In this document: positions 1-8,906 of the stretch, piece by piece
Numbering within the stretch: position 1 is the stretch's first letter
Layout: each line of letters opens with the position of its first letter
NCBI GenBank assembly: GCA_947454485.1
Contig: CANGJJ010000001.1
Coordinates: forward strand, 248,001 to 312,000
DNA: 64,000 nt
Source of the DNA: Beijerinckiaceae bacterium
GTDB taxonomy: Bacteria > Pseudomonadota > Alphaproteobacteria > Rhizobiales > Beijerinckiaceae
Direction of reading: 5' to 3'
The notes under the pieces: model-generated
Database searches by the model: none
The model's input: the letters and a program-made list of their open reading frames with translations, nothing else
Told to the model about the DNA's origin: nothing
Translations under genes and position numbers: made by a program

Positions 1-800
1 TTCAGCCGCAGGGTCAGCAGTGGCGTGCCTTCCACGAGCAGCGCTTGCCGCTGATCGGCGGCGCTGCCATTCTGGGCATGCTCGTTGCGCTTATCTTGTT
101 CTATCTGGTACGCGGGCGTATCCGCATCGAAAATGGCTTCTCGGGCATCACCATCACGCGCTTTGCGACGCTGGATCGCTTTGCGCATTGGTTGACGGCG
201 GGCTGCTTCATCGTGCTGGCTTTGTCGGGTCTCAACCTTTCCTTCGGGCGCATGTTGATCCTGCCTTACTTTGGGCCGGAGAGCTTTGCGACGCTCACCG
301 CCTGGGGCAAGCTGGCGCATAATTATCTCGCCTTCCCCTTCATGCTGGGCTTGGCTTTGATGTTCGTTTTGTGGGTGAAGGACAATATCCCGAACCATAT
401 CGACCTTGAGTGGATGAAGCAGGGCGGTGGTCTCTTCTCCAAGGGCCATCATCCCCCGGCCAAGCGCTTCAACGCGGGCCAGAAGGTCGTGTTCTGGATC
501 GTCATGTGCGGTGGCATTGTGATGTCACTCTCGGGCTGGTTCCTGCTCTTCCCCTATCTCGCGGGTATCGCAGATTTGCAGCTCTACACGACCATCCATG
601 CTGTTTTGGCTGTGGCCTTTGTCGCCGCCATGCTCGCCCATGCCTATATTGGTTCGGTGGGTATGGAGGGCGCTTTTGACGCCATGGGCAATGGTGAGGT
701 CGACATCAACTGGGCGCGTGAGCATCACTCGCTCTGGGTCGAAGAGGAGCAGGCCAAGGCGCGCGCCTCTGCTGGCTCGAAGGCTGTGCCGGCTGAGTAA
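1..800 (+). CDS. fdoI: Formate dehydrogenase gamma subunit (cytochrome b556), 5' truncated
   Basis: This is the membrane cytochrome b subunit that takes electrons from the formate dehydrogenase iron-sulfur subunit to the quinone pool. The reading frame is open from base 3, so the true start lies left of the window. The visible part begins with a periplasmic segment (QQWRAFHEQRLPLIG) typical of the family. Four hydrophobic helices follow, with histidines in helices such as FDRFAHWLTAGCFIVLALSG that can bind haem. It ends with a charged cytoplasmic tail. The neighbouring mobB and moeA make the molybdenum cofactor that the catalytic subunit needs, which supports the assignment. The family also contains cytochrome b subunits of hydrogenases, but the N-terminal pattern and context favour formate dehydrogenase. 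Confidence 0.88.
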   Translation, partial: QPQGQQWRAFHEQRLPLIGGAAILGMLVALILFYLVRGRIRIENGFSGITITRFATLDRFAHWLTAGCFIVLALSGLNLSFGRMLILPYFGPESFATLTAWGKLAHNYLAFPFMLGLALMFVLWVKDNIPNHIDLEWMKQGGGLFSKGHHPPAKRFNAGQKVVFWIVMCGGIVMSLSGWFLLFPYLAGIADLQLYTTIHAVLAVAFVAAMLAHAYIGSVGMEGAFDAMGNGEVDINWAREHHSLWVEEEQAKARASAGSKAVPAE

Positions 801-875
801 GCAATACCGCTTTTGCAATGATGAGGACTGTCTGGCACAACCAGGCAGTCCTTTGCGTTTCGTGACGAGGGTTGG

Positions 876-1400
876 ATGAAGGTCATTGGCATTGCGGGCT
901 GGAGCGGAGCGGGCAAGACGACCTTGCTGACGCGCCTCATTCCGCAGCTGACGGGTCAGGGCCTCAAGGTCTCGACCATCAAGCACGCGCACCACGCTTT
1001 TGATGTGGATGTGCCGGGCAAGGATTCCTGGCGCCATCGCGAGGCAGGGGCTAGCGAAGTGCTGGTCTCGTCGCGCAATCGCTTTGCCTTGATGCATGAA
1101 TTGCGCGGCGATGCGGAGCCCACTTTGCTTGAGCTTTTGGGCAAGCTTTCGTCGGTCGATCTCGTCATCATCGAGGGCTTCAAATTCGATGCCCATCCCA
1201 AGATCGAAGTGCATCGGCTGGCCAATGAGAAGCCTCTGCTCCATCCGCAAGATCCCCATATCGTCGCTATCGCCAGCGATGCTGTGACCCAGGCGCCGAT
1301 CCCTTGCGTTCATCTGGATGACGTGGCCGCCATTAGCGCTATGATCCTCGCCAAGGCAGCGCCGCTTGCGGCTCTGCGCGCTACTCTCAGCGGAGCCTGA
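876..1400 (+). CDS. mobB: Molybdopterin-guanine dinucleotide biosynthesis protein MobB
   Basis: MobB is a small GTP-binding P-loop protein that assists MobA in attaching GMP to molybdopterin. The start of the protein carries a clear Walker A motif (GWSGAGKTT, residues 8-16) after a short beta strand, and a later IIEGFK segment matches the family. At 174 aa the length is normal. The gene follows the formate dehydrogenase subunit by 75 bp and is followed 3 bp later by moeA, so the three probably share a transcript dedicated to loading a molybdenum enzyme. The start codon ATG has a weak purine-rich stretch (CGAGGG) in front. Confidence 0.92.
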   Translation: MKVIGIAGWSGAGKTTLLTRLIPQLTGQGLKVSTIKHAHHAFDVDVPGKDSWRHREAGASEVLVSSRNRFALMHELRGDAEPTLLELLGKLSSVDLVIIEGFKFDAHPKIEVHRLANEKPLLHPQDPHIVAIASDAVTQAPIPCVHLDDVAAISAMILAKAAPLAALRATLSGA

Positions 1401-1403
1401 TCC

Positions 1404-2654
1404 ATGGTGCAGCTCTCCAACGACTGCTTTGCCTTTGGTGGAAAGCTCATGTCGGTCGATGAGGGCGTGGCATTGATCTCGGCGCGCCTGTCGGCGGTCG
1501 AGGGTGTTGAGCACTTGCCTTTGTCGAACTGCGACAACCGCATTCTTGCAGATAATCTCTTCGCCCCCGTTCCGTTGCCGCTCTTCGCCAATTCGGCTGT
1601 CGATGGCTATGCGCTGCGTGGTGCTGATCTGCCCGTGGATGCGCCCAAATCTGTCATCGTCTCCGCGCGTGTTCAGGCAGGTTCGGTGGCTGAGCCTATC
1701 GTGCCCAATACAGCCGTGCGCATTTTCACCGGCGCGCCCATGCCGCCGGGCGCTGACACGGTCTTCATGCAAGAAGATGTCGAGCTTGATGGTGAGCGCG
1801 TCATTCTGCCCGCAGGATTGAAGCCCGGCGCGAATATGCGGCCTGCGGGCGAAGATGTGGCCAAGGGCGCGCTGGCTCTTGCTGGCGGCACGCGCCTTCG
1901 TCCGCAACATATCGCATTGGCCGCAGCCCTCGGGCAGACGCATCTGAGCGTGCGGCGTCCCATTCGTGTGGCGATCTTCTCAACCGGCAATGAGCTTGTC
2001 GCCCCAGGTGAGGCGCATCACGCGGCGCAGCTCTTCGACTCCAATCGCTTCATGCTGGCGGCCATGTTGAAGCGGCTGAATTGCGAGGTCATTGATCTTG
2101 GTATTCTGCGTGATGCGCGCGCGCCTCTGGCCGATGCTTTGCAGAGTGCGGCGCGCGACCATGATCTCGTCCTCACCTCGGGCGGTGTCTCGGCGGGCGA
2201 AGAAGATCATGTGCGCGCGGGGGTGGAGAGTGTCGGCTCGTTGGTGCTTTGGTCGATGGCGATCAAGCCGGGGCGACCTGTGGCCATGGGCGTGATCGAG
2301 GGCACGCCCTTTATCGGGCTTCCGGGCAATCCGGTGGCGAGTTTCGTCACCTTTGCCTATGTCGTGCGCCCGGCCATTTTGGCGCTGGCTGGCGCTCACC
2401 AAGAGCCCTTCTTCGCGCTGCCTGTGACCGCAAATTTTGCTTATCGCAAAAAGAAAGGCCGACGCGAATATGTCCGCGTCAGCCTGTCACATCTGGCAGA
2501 TGGTCAGGTCGAGGCCACAAAATTTCCGCGCGAAGGTGCGGGGCTTTTGTCGTCTCTGGCCTCAACCGATGGGCTCGTTGAACTCAGTGAAGAGGTGGAG
2601 CAGGTCACGCCCGGCGACCGCGTGAATGTCCTGCCTTATGCGAGCCTGCTCTAA
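1404..2654 (+). CDS. moeA: Molybdopterin molybdenumtransferase MoeA
   Basis: MoeA inserts molybdate into adenylylated molybdopterin, the last common step of molybdenum cofactor synthesis. The 416-aa protein has the family features in order: an N-terminal stretch with NSAVDGYALR, a central FTGAPMPPGADTV segment, the MogA-like domain with SGGVSAGEEDHV near residues 258-270 and GLPGNPVAS, and a C-terminal beta domain. A GGAG sequence sits about 10 bases before the ATG. An internal in-frame ATG at MSVDEGV (1449) is an alternative start. The cofactor would serve the formate dehydrogenase upstream and possibly the molybdenum hydroxylase encoded at 12.7-16.4 kb. Confidence 0.95.
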   Translation: MVQLSNDCFAFGGKLMSVDEGVALISARLSAVEGVEHLPLSNCDNRILADNLFAPVPLPLFANSAVDGYALRGADLPVDAPKSVIVSARVQAGSVAEPIVPNTAVRIFTGAPMPPGADTVFMQEDVELDGERVILPAGLKPGANMRPAGEDVAKGALALAGGTRLRPQHIALAAALGQTHLSVRRPIRVAIFSTGNELVAPGEAHHAAQLFDSNRFMLAAMLKRLNCEVIDLGILRDARAPLADALQSAARDHDLVLTSGGVSAGEEDHVRAGVESVGSLVLWSMAIKPGRPVAMGVIEGTPFIGLPGNPVASFVTFAYVVRPAILALAGAHQEPFFALPVTANFAYRKKKGRREYVRVSLSHLADGQVEATKFPREGAGLLSSLASTDGLVELSEEVEQVTPGDRVNVLPYASLL

Positions 2655-2807
2655 TTACATGCGCACCAGATTGTGGCCGGGATCACCCACGCGCGCGCCC
2701 GTTGTGGCGAATGCGTCAGCGGCAGTCTGCTGCTGCGTGTTGAGCACATAGGACGCGCCGACCGCCAGAATGATGGCGACCACGACGGCTGAGATAAAGG
2801 CCTTCAT
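2655..2807 (-). CDS. Small membrane or exported protein, 50 aa
   Basis: This short gene encodes a hydrophobic helix (MKAFISAVVVAIILAVGASY) followed by a polar tail of about 30 residues. That fits a single-pass inner-membrane protein or an uncleaved signal anchor. The start is chosen at the ATG preceded by a good AGGAG site; a longer reading upstream lacks one. It converges on moeA with no spare bases between the stops and lies 65 bp downstream of the WD40-cytochrome c gene on the same strand, so the two could be cotranscribed. No known family is recognised. The clean ribosome site and signal-like start make it a likely real gene. Confidence 0.6.
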   Translation of the reverse strand: MKAFISAVVVAIILAVGASYVLNTQQQTAADAFATTGARVGDPGHNLVRM

Positions 2808-2872
2808 CTTGCTCTCCTGCGCAACTGAACTCCCTTTTCTATGGCGATGCTGGCTCGGCAAATCAAGGCTTC

Positions 2873-4165
2873 TTATCGCGCTTGGGTCGCCCGCTCAATG
2901 AAATCAACGAGAGCTTCTCTGTCTTGCGGCGAGACCAGCTTCTGCTCGGGCATTTTTGTCCCCGGTGTAAAGACCGAGGGACCAAGTTCAAACAATCGGG
3001 CGATGGTTTCCTTGGTCCAGACTATATCGTGGCTGGCGAAGTCAGGGCTGTAAACATAACCGGGCGCGCGCCCGATGCGCCGTCCCAACACACCATAGAG
3101 GCTGGGGCCGGCACGGTTGCCGCCTTGTTCGGTGAGGCTATGGCAGGCGGCGCAGGCTTTGAACACTTGCGCACCCTGCGAGCCATCTGATTCAGGCCCC
3201 ACCTGCGCAGCGCTCTGCGGCACCAGCGGACCCATGTGATCGCCGCTGCGCGCATCCCAGCGCCGAATGATTGCATCGCCGCCACCTGTCAGCAATTGAC
3301 GACCATCGGGCGTAAAGGCGAGCGACCAGACGGGCAGGCCGGGGCCATTGAGCGTGACAAGCCGTTTGCCGCTGGCCACATCAAACAGGCTTACCGAACC
3401 ACGCGGACTGGCAGCTGCGATAGTGGTGCCATCGGCTGCAAAAGCGAGTGCAAGAACAGGCGCTTCGGCCGCCTCGATCTGGTGTCGTGGCGTGCCATCA
3501 GGCGCAAAGAGGAAGAGCGATCCATCTGCTCCGCCAGCTGCCAGATCGCCCAAGGGTGATATTGCGAGCGCATTGAGCGGTGTGTGGAGCGTAATGGTGC
3601 GTGTCTGCCCGCTGGCAAGTTCCGTGATGCGCAAGGTTGCATCATAGCCAATCGAAATGAGGCTCTTGTCATCGCGGGAAAAAGCAACGCCATTCACATT
3701 GCCCTGATGAAGATTGAAGCGCTGAATGGTGCTGTCGATGAGGCGCGTCACTGCGAAGCTGGAATCCCATGAGGCAGAGGCAATCAAGCTGCCATTTTGA
3801 GACACGGCCAGAGCCGCAATCGGCCCCTCATGCACTTTGATCTTGATCTGCGGCTTGGAAAAATCAGGAGCCTGCCACACAGCGATCTGCCCATCTTCTC
3901 CACCTGTGGCAAAGCCAGACTGCGGCAAGGCCAGCACTGCATTGACGGCACTATCATGCGCCCGCAGCACATGGAGGGTTGAGCCGCGCGGCAAAGACCA
4001 GATGATGGCCGATGTATCAAAGCTGCCGCTGATAGCCTGTTGCGCATCGCCGTTCACCGCAAGCGCGCGCACAGGACCGCCATGACCGCGCAGCTCGCCC
4101 TGTGCCAAGACGGGGGCGGTGAGCAGGCTTGCACAAACCAGCAGAGGGGTAAGACCGAAGCGCAT
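2873..4165 (-). CDS. Periplasmic WD40 beta-propeller fused to cytochrome c
   Basis: The 430-aa protein starts with a Sec signal peptide (MRFGLTPLLVCASLLTAPVLAQ). About seven WD40-type repeats follow, seen as repeating GH...V.A.....G......S.S.D....W units, making a beta-propeller. The C-terminal 110 residues are a class I cytochrome c with the haem site CAACH at residues 338-342 and a likely methionine ligand in PGTKMPEQ. It should therefore be a periplasmic haem protein in which the propeller recruits a partner. The start is the ATG with AGGAG in front and the signal peptide; an in-frame upstream ATG gives an implausible leader. The formate dehydrogenase and tusA neighbours suggest a redox role, but the partner is unknown. 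Confidence 0.85.
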   Translation of the reverse strand: MRFGLTPLLVCASLLTAPVLAQGELRGHGGPVRALAVNGDAQQAISGSFDTSAIIWSLPRGSTLHVLRAHDSAVNAVLALPQSGFATGGEDGQIAVWQAPDFSKPQIKIKVHEGPIAALAVSQNGSLIASASWDSSFAVTRLIDSTIQRFNLHQGNVNGVAFSRDDKSLISIGYDATLRITELASGQTRTITLHTPLNALAISPLGDLAAGGADGSLFLFAPDGTPRHQIEAAEAPVLALAFAADGTTIAAASPRGSVSLFDVASGKRLVTLNGPGLPVWSLAFTPDGRQLLTGGGDAIIRRWDARSGDHMGPLVPQSAAQVGPESDGSQGAQVFKACAACHSLTEQGGNRAGPSLYGVLGRRIGRAPGYVYSPDFASHDIVWTKETIARLFELGPSVFTPGTKMPEQKLVSPQDREALVDFIERATQAR

Positions 4166-4260
4166 GATCCACTCCTGTTGGCAGCTATCTAAGCGCGCTT
4201 TTGCGCTTTGACCACTCACAGCTGGTTGACGTGGCGCTGAAGGCTCGGCATGTGAGGGCT

Positions 4261-4485
4261 ATGGCACGTATCCATCTCAACCTCTCAGGGCTCAAATGCC
4301 CCTTGCCTGTGCTCAAAGCGCGCAAAGCGCTGCGGGCATTGACGGCAGGTGACGAGCTTGAGGTGATCGCCACGGATCCGATGTCGGCGATTGATATTCC
4401 CAATATGGTGCGCGAAGAGGGCGATGAGCTTGTGGAGCGCATACAGAACGAACGTCAGCTAACTTTCGTTATCATCAAACGCTAA
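4261..4485 (+). CDS. TusA/SirA-family sulfur carrier protein
   Basis: This 74-aa protein has the TusA fold signature: a beta strand, then the motif LKCPLPVLKARKAL with the sulfur-accepting cysteine at residue 13, and a conserved DPMSAIDIP loop. TusA-type proteins pass persulfide sulfur between enzymes for tRNA thiolation or molybdenum-enzyme maturation. The position next to moeA, mobB and formate dehydrogenase favours the latter here, by inference. The start is placed at MARIHLN because upstream in-frame residues do not fit the family. It diverges from the WD40-cytochrome c gene across about 95 bp, which must hold both promoters. Confidence 0.85.
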   Translation: MARIHLNLSGLKCPLPVLKARKALRALTAGDELEVIATDPMSAIDIPNMVREEGDELVERIQNERQLTFVIIKR

Positions 4486-5118
4486 TCAGCGTTTGCGCAA
4501 GATGCGCGCGCTTGCCCAGCCCTGTCCGTCAGGCTTGATGAAAAATACCCACACAGCGCTTTCACCCGGACCAAAGCGGTAGATCGGCAAGGCATCCACA
4601 GCGGATTTTTGGATATTGTCGAGATAATCAACAAGGATCTCGTCATCCATCGCTTTGCCTTGAATCGTCGCCAGTCGCGCCTGAATACCAAAATCGCGCA
4701 GCTCCGACGAACCCCAGCTCGCCATCATCACCAGATTATTTCCAAGGCGCTGCGTGGTGATGCGTGCATCGCTCTCAAAGCGCTTCGAGTAAGACTCGAT
4801 AGTGTCACGCGCTGATTTTTCCGTCAGCGGTATCGTCTCAAATTTTTTCGACATGAAGACGAGGCGTGCGCGCGTATCCAGCATGATTGCGGTTGTCGCC
4901 GTCACAGATTTCCATGTCTTGTGTTTGCGGCATTCGCGCTGCGCTTCTCGCCAGCGACTGTCGCGACATTCAAAGCCCTCAAGATCCTCAGCCGTGATTT
5001 CAGCCCCAAGCGTATAGCCTTCAAGGCTGAAGGTGTTTTCTTGTGCATGGACAAGGGGCGCGCCGAGGCTTGCAAGAAGCGCTGCCGCGAAGAGGAGGCG
5101 TGGAGGCCGCAGAAGCAT
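4486..5118 (-). CDS. Hypothetical exported protein, 210 aa
   Basis: The protein begins with a convincing signal peptide (MLLRPPRLLFAAALLASLGA, cleavage probably after VHAQ), so it should be periplasmic. The mature part is mixed alpha/beta with two cysteines in an early FECRDSRW...RECRKHK segment that could form a disulfide. It also has a cluster of positively charged residues and a C-terminal SAVWVFFIKPDGQGW strand. No known family is recognised. It converges on the tusA-like gene with adjoining stop codons. Codon use looks like that of its neighbours, so there is no sign of recent transfer. Confidence 0.7.
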   Translation of the reverse strand: MLLRPPRLLFAAALLASLGAPLVHAQENTFSLEGYTLGAEITAEDLEGFECRDSRWREAQRECRKHKTWKSVTATTAIMLDTRARLVFMSKKFETIPLTEKSARDTIESYSKRFESDARITTQRLGNNLVMMASWGSSELRDFGIQARLATIQGKAMDDEILVDYLDNIQKSAVDALPIYRFGPGESAVWVFFIKPDGQGWASARILRKR

Positions 5119-5254
5119 CGAAAAAAGCCTTTTATTCCATTAACTTAAGACTATCACTGGGCTGTGCGGCTGGCAATCGCGCCGGCGAGCGCGCAAGTTG
5201 CGGGCGCGCCGCTTTTGGCTAAGCTCTAACAAAAGCCTGTCAGGGAGCGAAACA

Positions 5255-6271
5255 TTGATCCGACATGGGATCGCGGGGGCTGTGGCCCTTTTGGTGTCTA
5301 CACTGGGCGTCTGCGCGCAGGGCGTGGGAGATTTTTACAAAGGCAAGACGCTCACCATCACGGTAGGCATCGAGCAAGGCACGGGCTTTGACCTGTATGG
5401 CCGCGCGCTCGCGCGCCATATTGGTCGCCATATTCCCGGCAACCCAACTGTCATCGTCAGCAATATGCCGGGGGCCAGTGGGCTCATTGCCTTTAACTGG
5501 CTCGCCAATGTAGCCCCGCGCGATGGGACCGTCTTTGCAACAGCCTCATTCTCGGTGCCGTTTGAGCCAATGTTTGGCAATCAGGGGGCGCGTTTTCAAG
5601 CCCCGCAGCTGGGCTGGATTGGCAATATGGACTCAGGTGTCAGTGCCTGTCTGGTGCGCACTGACTCGGGCGTGAAAACCTGGTCGGATATTTTCAACCA
5701 TCAAGTGACGATGGGCGCAGCAGGCCGTGCCGGACCCATCAGTCAGGCGCCGCGCGCGCTGATTGAATTGGGTGGTGCCAAGATCAATCTCGTCGAAGGC
5801 TATGTCGGCACAGCTAGTATCAAGCTGGCTATGGAGCGTAATGAAGTGCAGGGCATCTGCGGCATCTCGCTATCGACCGTGCGCTCTCAATGGCAAGATC
5901 TGGTCGAAAGCGGCATTGCAAAAATGGTGCTGCAATTGGGACCCAAAGCCGATCCTGAGTTAAAGGGCGTGCCGCATATTTTCGAATTTGCGCGCGATGA
6001 AGATGAGCGCAAACTCTACAATCTGATTTTTGGTCCGCAAGGATTGGGGCGCTCCTTTGCAACACCCCAAGGTGTACCAGAAGAGCGCGTGCAGGTTTTG
6101 CGTGCCGCATTCACCGCGACCATGTCTGACCCGCGCTTCCTTGAAGATGCGCGCAATGCAAAGCTCGACATCGCACCGCAAACAGGTGCCGAGGTTCAAG
6201 CCTTTATCGAACAGCTCTATAGTTCGCCGCCTGCCTTGGTGGAGCGCGCGAAAAAAGTTCTGGGACGCTAG
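5255..6271 (+). CDS. Bug-type solute-binding protein (tripartite tricarboxylate transporter family)
   Basis: This periplasmic receptor has a signal peptide followed by DFYKGKTLTITVGIEQGTGF, a glycine-rich ligand loop, and the family segments IPGNPTVIVSNMPGASG and NVAPRDGT. Bug proteins bind small carboxylates, amides or aromatic acids and usually work with TctA/TctB membrane proteins; none is encoded nearby, so this is an orphan receptor. The start is put at TTG, which has GGGAG seven bases upstream and gives a normal signal peptide; an earlier ATG at 5198 would add 19 unlikely residues. It is clearly related to the protein encoded at 7783, with a purine permease between them. Confidence 0.85.
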   Translation: MIRHGIAGAVALLVSTLGVCAQGVGDFYKGKTLTITVGIEQGTGFDLYGRALARHIGRHIPGNPTVIVSNMPGASGLIAFNWLANVAPRDGTVFATASFSVPFEPMFGNQGARFQAPQLGWIGNMDSGVSACLVRTDSGVKTWSDIFNHQVTMGAAGRAGPISQAPRALIELGGAKINLVEGYVGTASIKLAMERNEVQGICGISLSTVRSQWQDLVESGIAKMVLQLGPKADPELKGVPHIFEFARDEDERKLYNLIFGPQGLGRSFATPQGVPEERVQVLRAAFTATMSDPRFLEDARNAKLDIAPQTGAEVQAFIEQLYSSPPALVERAKKVLGR

Positions 6272-6341
6272 GCTTTGATGAATGAATGTTCCTGCTCTAT
6301 GGATGAGTTGCAGGACCAAGACAGCAAGATGAGGATTGAGA

Positions 6342-7631
6342 ATGATTGAGAGACTGTTCCAACTGCAGGCGCATGGCACGACAATGCGCCGCGAAGTTGT
6401 CGCGGGTCTGACGACCTTTTTGACGATGGCCTATATCATCTTCGTCAATCCCTCGATCTTGCAATTGGCAGGTATGGATTTTGGTGCTGTCTTCATGGCG
6501 ACCTGTCTGGCGGCCGCCTTTGGTAGCGCCTTCATGGGGCTCTACGCCAATTACCCCATCGCGCTTGCACCCGGCATGGGGCTGAATGCCTATTTCACCT
6601 TCGGTGTTGTGAAGGGCATGGGCTTTACCTGGGAGGTCGCGCTGGGCGCGGTCTTTATCTCGGGTCTTATTTTCTTGGTGATCTCTCTCGTCAAACTTCG
6701 CGAGATGATCATCAATGCGATTCCCATGTCCATGAAGCTGGGGATCGCTGCTGGTATTGGTCTCTTCCTCGGGATCATCGCCCTGAAGAATGCCAATGTC
6801 GTTGTGGCTCATCCTGCGACCTTCGTGACTTTGGGCGATATGAAGAGCCTGCCCGTTTTGCTTTCAGGTCTGGGCTTCGCCTTGATTGCAGCTTTGAGTG
6901 CAAGGCGTGTCCCCGGCGCCATCATCATCTCTATTCTGGTGGTGACACTGGTGGCCATTCCCCTTGGGCTCACTGAGTTCAAGGGCATCACCTCCGCACC
7001 TCCTTCCATGGCACCCACTTTCATGAAGATGGATATTGCAGGTGCGCTGAATATCGGCCTCTGGTCGATCATTTTTGTCTTCCTCTTTGTCGATCTCTTC
7101 GACAATACGGGTACGCTGATTGGCGTTGCGCATCGTGCAGGGCTTCTCGATAAAGAGGGCAAGCTGCCGCGCATTGGCCGCGCTCTCGTTGTTGACTCAA
7201 CCTCGGCCTCTGTCGGCGCCATGCTGGGCACATCGACTACGACCAGTTATGTGGAAAGCGCTGCGGGCGTTGATGCAGGTGGGCGCACAGGCCTCACCGC
7301 TGTCGTCGTGGCGCTCTGCTTCCTTGCAGCGATTTTCTTCGCACCGCTCGCTGGCACGGTTCCAGCCTTTGCGACAGCGCCCGCGCTGCTCTATGTCGCT
7401 TGCTTGATGACCATGGGCTTCAAGGATCTTGATTGGGACGATGTGACGGAATTCGTCCCCGCCGTTGTCACAGCCATCGCCATGCCGCTCACCTTCTCCA
7501 TTGCTCACGGCATTGGCATTGGCTTTATCTGCTATGCGGCTATTAAAATCCTCGCCGGTCGTGCAGGCGAGATGAAAATCGCCGTCCCGATGATTGCGGC
7601 GCTCTTTGTCGTTAAAATGATTGTGGGGTAA
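6342..7631 (+). CDS. NCS2-family purine permease (AzgA/GhxP-like)
   Basis: The 429-aa protein is a many-helix transporter of the AzgA branch of the nucleobase-cation symporter-2 family. This branch imports hypoxanthine, guanine or adenine with protons. Visible signatures are LTTFLTMAYIIFVNPSI at the first helix, LAPGMGLNAYF in helix 3 and DLFDNTGTLIGVAHRAG in the middle of the protein. The start is the ATG after a GAGGATTGAG stretch. Flanking Bug-type receptors on the same strand (70 bp upstream, 151 bp downstream) suggest a shared uptake theme for N-containing compounds, but the exact substrate cannot be read from sequence. Confidence 0.92.
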   Translation: MIERLFQLQAHGTTMRREVVAGLTTFLTMAYIIFVNPSILQLAGMDFGAVFMATCLAAAFGSAFMGLYANYPIALAPGMGLNAYFTFGVVKGMGFTWEVALGAVFISGLIFLVISLVKLREMIINAIPMSMKLGIAAGIGLFLGIIALKNANVVVAHPATFVTLGDMKSLPVLLSGLGFALIAALSARRVPGAIIISILVVTLVAIPLGLTEFKGITSAPPSMAPTFMKMDIAGALNIGLWSIIFVFLFVDLFDNTGTLIGVAHRAGLLDKEGKLPRIGRALVVDSTSASVGAMLGTSTTTSYVESAAGVDAGGRTGLTAVVVALCFLAAIFFAPLAGTVPAFATAPALLYVACLMTMGFKDLDWDDVTEFVPAVVTAIAMPLTFSIAHGIGIGFICYAAIKILAGRAGEMKIAVPMIAALFVVKMIVG

Positions 7632-7782
7632 GAGCTGTGCCAATCAAGGCAGCAATTCGCCTTCACTTTTAGCACAAAGCTGCCAAGTTGCAGTCAAACA
7701 AGGCGCTGCCGCCGGTCCCAATCTTGCTTTGGTCCGGGGCAGTGCGCTCTCAGATGAGCACGGAATCAAGAGGAGCTTTCTT

Positions 7783-8808
7783 ATGTTGCGACCCGCTCGG
7801 CAGATTTTAATGGCAGCGGCCCTGTGCATGGGCCTGGGCGCTCTGCCAGCGCAAGCCGACGAGGATTTCTATAAAGGCAAGCAGGTCACAATTCTGGTTG
7901 GCTTTACCACGGGCAATGGTGCTGATTCTTATGCACGCCTCATCGCACGCTGGATCTCCAAATATATCCCCGGCAATCCGACGGTCCTTGTGCAGAATAT
8001 GCCGGGATCTGGCAGCCTGACGATGGCCAATTTTCTCTACAATGTGGCGCCCAAAGACGGCACGACATTCGGCATTTTCAATCGCAATGTGCCGCTGGAG
8101 CCTTTGATGGGTAATGCAGCGGCCCGTTTCGAGCCACGCAAATTCACATGGATTGGCAGCACCAATGCTGAGCCGAGCTTGTGCGTCTCGTGGAATGAAT
8201 CTGGCATCTTGTCGCTCGATGATATGAAGAAGCGCGAATTTGCAGTTGCAGCGACTGGCATCAATGCCAATAGCGGCCTTGTACCAACAGTGCTCAATCG
8301 CGTGCTTGGCACGAAGATCAAGATCATCATGGGCTATCCCGGCGGCAATGAAATGAATCTTGCGATGGAGCGCCGCGAGGTCGATGGGCGTTGCGGCTGG
8401 TCGCGCAGTTCGCTCATGGCCTCAAAACCGACATGGGTCTCTGACAAGAAAGTCTCGCTGCTTGTACAGGCTGGTTTGCAAAAAAGCCCGCTCATGCCTG
8501 ATGTGCCTTTGGCGATGGATGGCGTTGCCAATGACAAAGATCGCCAGCTCCTGAAGCTTGCTGTGGCTTGGGACGAAATGGCTTGGCCCTTTGCTTTGCC
8601 TCCTGATGTGCCTGCAGATCGCGTGCGCATCCTTCGCAAGGCCTTCGTGGATGTGCTGCAAGATCCTGAGCTGAAGCTACAGGCACAAAAAGAAGGCCTT
8701 GATATCGGCCCCGTTCTGCATGAACAGATCGATCAGATTTTGGCTGATATCTATGCGACTTCGCCCGATGTGATTGCGACTATGAAGGGCATCATGGGCT
8801 CCAAGTAA
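7783..8808 (+). CDS. Bug-type solute-binding protein, paralogue of the 5255 gene
   Basis: A signal peptide (MLRPARQILMAAALCMGLGA, ending near AQAD) precedes a mature receptor starting DEDFYKGKQVTILVGFTTG. Family segments include IPGNPTVLVQNMPGSGS, NVAPKDGT and NVPLEPLMGNAAARFEP; the last shares its VPLEPMFGN-like motif with the protein encoded at 5255. The start codon has an excellent AGAGGAG ribosome site. No TctA/TctB genes are near, so it depends on a membrane partner elsewhere or acts as a sensor ligand carrier. The 151 bp before it probably hold its own promoter. Confidence 0.87.
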   Translation: MLRPARQILMAAALCMGLGALPAQADEDFYKGKQVTILVGFTTGNGADSYARLIARWISKYIPGNPTVLVQNMPGSGSLTMANFLYNVAPKDGTTFGIFNRNVPLEPLMGNAAARFEPRKFTWIGSTNAEPSLCVSWNESGILSLDDMKKREFAVAATGINANSGLVPTVLNRVLGTKIKIIMGYPGGNEMNLAMERREVDGRCGWSRSSLMASKPTWVSDKKVSLLVQAGLQKSPLMPDVPLAMDGVANDKDRQLLKLAVAWDEMAWPFALPPDVPADRVRILRKAFVDVLQDPELKLQAQKEGLDIGPVLHEQIDQILADIYATSPDVIATMKGIMGSK

Positions 8809-8906
8809 CATCGGAGCGGTCCACAAAAAGCCACGAATATTGCTATTTCTGAGGCCCAACTGTAGGTTCGCGGCGCGCGACCGGCGGCTGAGCTGAGGTG
8901 CCTTGG

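Noticed and set aside
525-1943. Long open frame on the minus strand (472 codons)
   Set aside because: It runs antisense to the formate dehydrogenase, mobB and moeA genes, has no family resemblance and a composition typical of a shadow frame in GC-rich DNA.
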